This document shows positions 61,753-64,000 of a stretch of DNA of 64,000 nucleotides, piece after piece; position 1 is the stretch's first letter; each line of letters starts with the position of its first letter. Made by a program: the position numbers and the translations under genes. Below the pieces are notes generated by a model that was not told where the DNA came from, made no database searches, and worked only from the letters and a program-made list of their open reading frames with translations. The stretch spans positions 62,001 through 126,000 of the forward strand of contig NZ_JAOEFX010000004.1 of assembly GCF_025421775.1 (NCBI RefSeq). The letters run 5' to 3'. The DNA comes from Paenarthrobacter aurescens. GTDB lineage: Bacteria; Actinomycetota; Actinomycetes; Actinomycetales; Micrococcaceae.

Positions 61753-62058
61753 ATGCGTCCTTACGAATTGATGGTAATCATCGACCCCGAGGTCGAAGAG
61801 CGTACCGTAGAGTCGTCGCTTCAGAAGTTCCTCAATGTCATCACCACCGATGGTGGAACCATCGAAAAGGTAGACATCTGGGGCCGTCGCCGTCTGGCAT
61901 ACGACATCAAGAAGAAGTCCGAAGGTATCTACGCAGTGGTGAACTTCACCGCAGCACCGGCTACCGCCAAGGAACTTGACCGCCAGCTGTCTCTTAACGA
62001 GACGATCATGCGCACCAAGATCATCCGCCCTGAAGACCAGAAGGTCGTTGCTGAGTAA
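61753..62058 (+). CDS. rpsF: 30S ribosomal protein S6
   Basis: A 101-residue ribosomal protein: [20 protein letters not shown] at the start, [20 protein letters not shown] in the middle, as in all S6 proteins. It binds S18 in the platform of the small subunit. The start at 61753 follows AAAGGAGGTG. It is the first gene of the rpsF-ssb-rpsR-rplI operon. Confidence 0.98.
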   Translation: MRPYELMVIIDPEVEERTVESSLQKFLNVITTDGGTIEKVDIWGRRRLAYDIKKKSEGIYAVVNFTAAPATAKELDRQLSLNETIMRTKIIRPEDQKVVAE

Positions 62059-62108
62059 TCAGCCCCTTCCAGATCTTTAACCCGCAGGAACGAACAAGGA
62101 GGCAGTAG

Positions 62109-62690
62109 ATGGCAGGCGAAACCACTATTACGGTCATCGGTAATCTCACCAATGACCCCGAGCTGCGGTTCACCCCGTCTGGCTCAGCAGTAGCGAACTT
62201 CACCATCGCTTCTACTCCCCGGACCTTTGACCGCCAGTCCAATGAGTGGAAGGACGGGGAAACCCTGTTCCTCCGCGCATCGGTATGGCGCGAAGCAGCC
62301 GAGAACGTAGCCGAGTCCCTCACCAAGGGCATGCGCGTTATCGTTTCCGGCCGTTTGAAGAGCCGTTCTTACGAAACCAAAGAAGGCGAAAAGCGCACCG
62401 TTATCGAGCTTGAGGTCGACGAAATCGGCCCCAGCCTGCGTTACGCAAACGCCAAGGTCAACCGTACCCAGCGCTCCGGCGGTGGCCAGGGTGGCTTCGG
62501 TGGCGGTAACGCCGGTAATTCCGGTGGCTTTGGAGGCGGCGCTCCTGGTGGAAACCAGGGTGGCGGCAACTCCGGTGGAACCTGGGGCGGCAACCAGCCC
62601 GCACAGCAGCAGGATGACCCTTGGGCTACGCCCGGTGTCAGCAATGCTGGCGGCTGGGGCAACGGCCCCGATTCCGAACCTCCCTTCTAA
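62109..62690 (+). CDS. ssb: Single-stranded DNA-binding protein
   Basis: A 193-residue SSB. The OB fold runs to about residue 115 ([60 protein letters not shown]). A Gly/Asn/Gln-rich linker follows, then the acidic tip ending DSEPPF, which recruits partner proteins. It sits between rpsF and rpsR as in most actinobacteria and is the main replicative SSB. Confidence 0.97.
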   Translation: MAGETTITVIGNLTNDPELRFTPSGSAVANFTIASTPRTFDRQSNEWKDGETLFLRASVWREAAENVAESLTKGMRVIVSGRLKSRSYETKEGEKRTVIELEVDEIGPSLRYANAKVNRTQRSGGGQGGFGGGNAGNSGGFGGGAPGGNQGGGNSGGTWGGNQPAQQQDDPWATPGVSNAGGWGNGPDSEPPF

Positions 62691-62818
62691 ACAAAAAATA
62701 AAAGTCCGACGCCGGACACTCACCTGAACTGCCGCAAGGCACCTTGGTGACAACCGCCGTCGAACACCACCATCCCGTGGATCAATATCCACGGGCTCCA
62801 TAGAAAAGGAGCTCCACG

Positions 62819-63058
62819 ATGGCTAAGGCTGAACTCCGTAAGCCCAAACCAAAGTCCAACCCCTTGAAGGCCGCTGACATCACTGTCATCGACTACAAGG
62901 ACGTAGCATTGCTGCGCAAGTTCATCTCCGACCGCGGAAAGATCCGCGCTCGTCGCGTCACTGGCGTTACCGTTCAGGAACAGCGCAAGATCGCCCAGGC
63001 AATCAAGAACGCCCGCGAAGTTGCTCTGCTGCCTTACTCCGGCGCTGGCCGCGGCTAA
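62819..63058 (+). CDS. rpsR: 30S ribosomal protein S18, cysteine-free form
   Basis: A 79-residue S18 with the conserved [20 protein letters not shown] core and EVALLPYSG tail. It has no cysteine at all, so it is a zinc-independent form; the N-terminus has no CxxC pair. Many actinobacteria have both zinc-binding and zinc-free S18 copies. It follows ssb by 128 bases and has a strong AAAAGGAG site. Confidence 0.96.
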   Translation: MAKAELRKPKPKSNPLKAADITVIDYKDVALLRKFISDRGKIRARRVTGVTVQEQRKIAQAIKNAREVALLPYSGAGRG

Positions 63059-63076
63059 GGGAAGGGATTAACTAAC

Positions 63077-63529
63077 ATGGCAAAGCTCATTCTGACCCAC
63101 GAAGTAACCGGTCTCGGTGCTGCTGGCGACGTTGTCGAGGTCAAGGACGGTTACGCACGTAACTTCCTGCTGCCCCGCGGCTTCGCTCTGACCTGGACCA
63201 AGGGTGGCGAGAAGCAGGTTGAGTCCATCAAGGCTGCCCGCGCCGCTCGTGCGCACGCTTCTGTCGAAGCTGCACAGGCACAGGCCCAGGCTCTGTCCTC
63301 CAAGAAGGTCAAGCTCGAGGTGAAGGCCGGCGAGTCCGGTCGTCTCTTCGGCACCGTCAAGCCTGCTGATGTCGCTGCTGCTGTTGAGGCCGCTGGCCTC
63401 GGCGCCATCGACAAGCGCAACGTTGAACTGCCGAACCACATCAAGTCTGTCGGTTCGTACACGGCCAACGTTCGCCTGCACGAGGATGTTTCTGCTGTCA
63501 TCGACCTCGAGGTCGTTGCAAGCAAGTAG
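63077..63529 (+). CDS. rplI: 50S ribosomal protein L9
   Basis: A 150-residue L9: [20 protein letters not shown], then [20 protein letters not shown], the L9 signature, a long connecting helix (about 45-80) and the C-terminal RNA-binding domain ([20 protein letters not shown]). It follows rpsR by 18 bases and ends the operon. Confidence 0.97.
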   Translation: MAKLILTHEVTGLGAAGDVVEVKDGYARNFLLPRGFALTWTKGGEKQVESIKAARAARAHASVEAAQAQAQALSSKKVKLEVKAGESGRLFGTVKPADVAAAVEAAGLGAIDKRNVELPNHIKSVGSYTANVRLHEDVSAVIDLEVVASK

Positions 63530-63548
63530 TCTCTGACTGCACCTGAAG

Positions 63549-63583
63549 ACCCCCGCTACCGGATTCCGGTGGCGGGGGTTTTC
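63549..63583 (+). terminator. Rho-independent terminator after rplI
   Basis: CCCCCGCTACCGG pairs with CCGGTGGCGGGGG (one mismatch of the wobble kind) around a short loop, followed by TTTT. It lies 20 bases after the rplI stop. Confidence 0.9.
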
Positions 63584-63667
63584 TGTTCCCCATGCCCGCG
63601 CCGAGATTCCAGTTAGTGACAATCCGGAGCGCTCCGACTGTCACTTAGTGCCATCCCGGTGCGAGGT

Positions 63668-64000
63668 CTACGGGGTGTGGATTTCCTCCATAACGTGCTT
63701 GTAGCCAGAACGGATCATCTCGGCGAGAACGTCCCGGTCTATGTCGTCCAGTTTGTTGACGTACAGGCACGCGGTGCTGGTTTTGTGCTTGCCCAGTTCC
63801 GGGAGCAGACGGTCTGCGTCGGGGCCCTCCGTGACGCCGTACAGCACCAGGTTAGCCTTGCGGGGTGAAAATCCGACGGCGGCGGAGTCGCCTTCGCGTC
63901 CACTGTCGTACTTGTAGTGGTAACTCCCGAATCCGACAATCGTCGGACCCCACATGACTGCTTCCTGCCCGGTGATGTCCCGCATCATTTCCAGCAACTC
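63668..64000 (-). CDS. DUF1801 family protein, 5' end beyond the window
   Basis: The visible 110 codons read LLEMMRDITGQEAVMWGPTI, VGFGSYHYKYDSGREGDSAA and VGFSPRKANLVLYGV, matching the DUF1801 family. Family members are usually about 140 residues, so roughly 30 N-terminal residues lie outside the window. The frame is open to the window edge. Function unknown; some members are related in fold to iron-sulfur cluster scaffold proteins. Confidence 0.85.
   Translation of the reverse strand, partial: ELLEMMRDITGQEAVMWGPTIVGFGSYHYKYDSGREGDSAAVGFSPRKANLVLYGVTEGPDADRLLPELGKHKTSTACLYVNKLDDIDRDVLAEMIRSGYKHVMEEIHTP

Overview
The window looks like the origin-proximal part of the chromosome of a high-GC Gram-positive actinobacterium. 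Gene content and order (yidC-jag-rsmG-parA-parB, then trxA-trxB-murJ-NUDIX-cca, with rpsF-ssb-rpsR-rplI further on) point to the Micrococcaceae, most likely Arthrobacter or Paenarthrobacter. This placement rests on synteny and protein character only. dnaA/dnaN/rpmH lie outside the window, to the left.

Layout. (1) 1-4754: end of a probable yidD, then yidC, jag, rsmG, parA, parB on the plus strand, closed by a strong terminator. (2) 4755-10541: about 5.8 kb without a convincing gene. It holds eight perfect ParB-binding palindromes (parS) plus one with a single mismatch, two groups of DnaA-box-like sequences around an AT-richer stretch, and several short tandem repeats. A ninth perfect parS lies at the 5' end of parA. 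(3) 10542-16524: a minus-strand block (NUDIX, murJ, a membrane-anchored kinase-like protein, trxB, trxA), divergent from cca and a histidine phosphatase. (4) 18721-19563: a leader region with one credible small gene and two tentative ones. (5) 19642-23725: a GT87 mannosyltransferase-like protein, an FAD oxidoreductase, and an HxlR-controlled NAD(P)-binding reductase. (6) 23774-27711 and 41221-45018: two separate ABC transporter plus NarL-type two-component modules. (7) 27852-41065: a secreted multidomain GH31 enzyme, a MecA_N-type lipoprotein PBP, a flavin monooxygenase, an ABC-F protein, a DeoR/MFS pair and two PAP2 phosphatases, one fused to a lipid kinase domain. (8) 45794-53923: a cluster that reads as homoserine catabolism. 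(9) 53927-57006: an operon of a stand-alone YqfO/NIF3-insert-like protein, a cyclase-family hydrolase and an IclR regulator, divergent from a secreted intradiol dioxygenase-like lipoprotein. (10) 57044-64000: M18 aminopeptidase, a second amino acid permease, small membrane proteins, tRNA-Leu(GAG), a UPF0060 protein, the rpsF-ssb-rpsR-rplI operon and a truncated DUF1801 gene.

How the parts work together. The left end is the chromosome segregation locus: ParA and ParB are made next to the centromere-like DNA that ParB should load on. The murJ block serves peptidoglycan precursor export and thiol redox balance. In 45794-53923, an amino acid permease, a homoserine dehydrogenase without an ACT domain, an aldehyde dehydrogenase and aspartase can be read as homoserine to aspartate semialdehyde to aspartate to fumarate plus ammonia. 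An alanine racemase family enzyme and AsnC/IclR regulators accompany it. This cluster and the parS-rich gene-free region are the two most interesting parts of the window.
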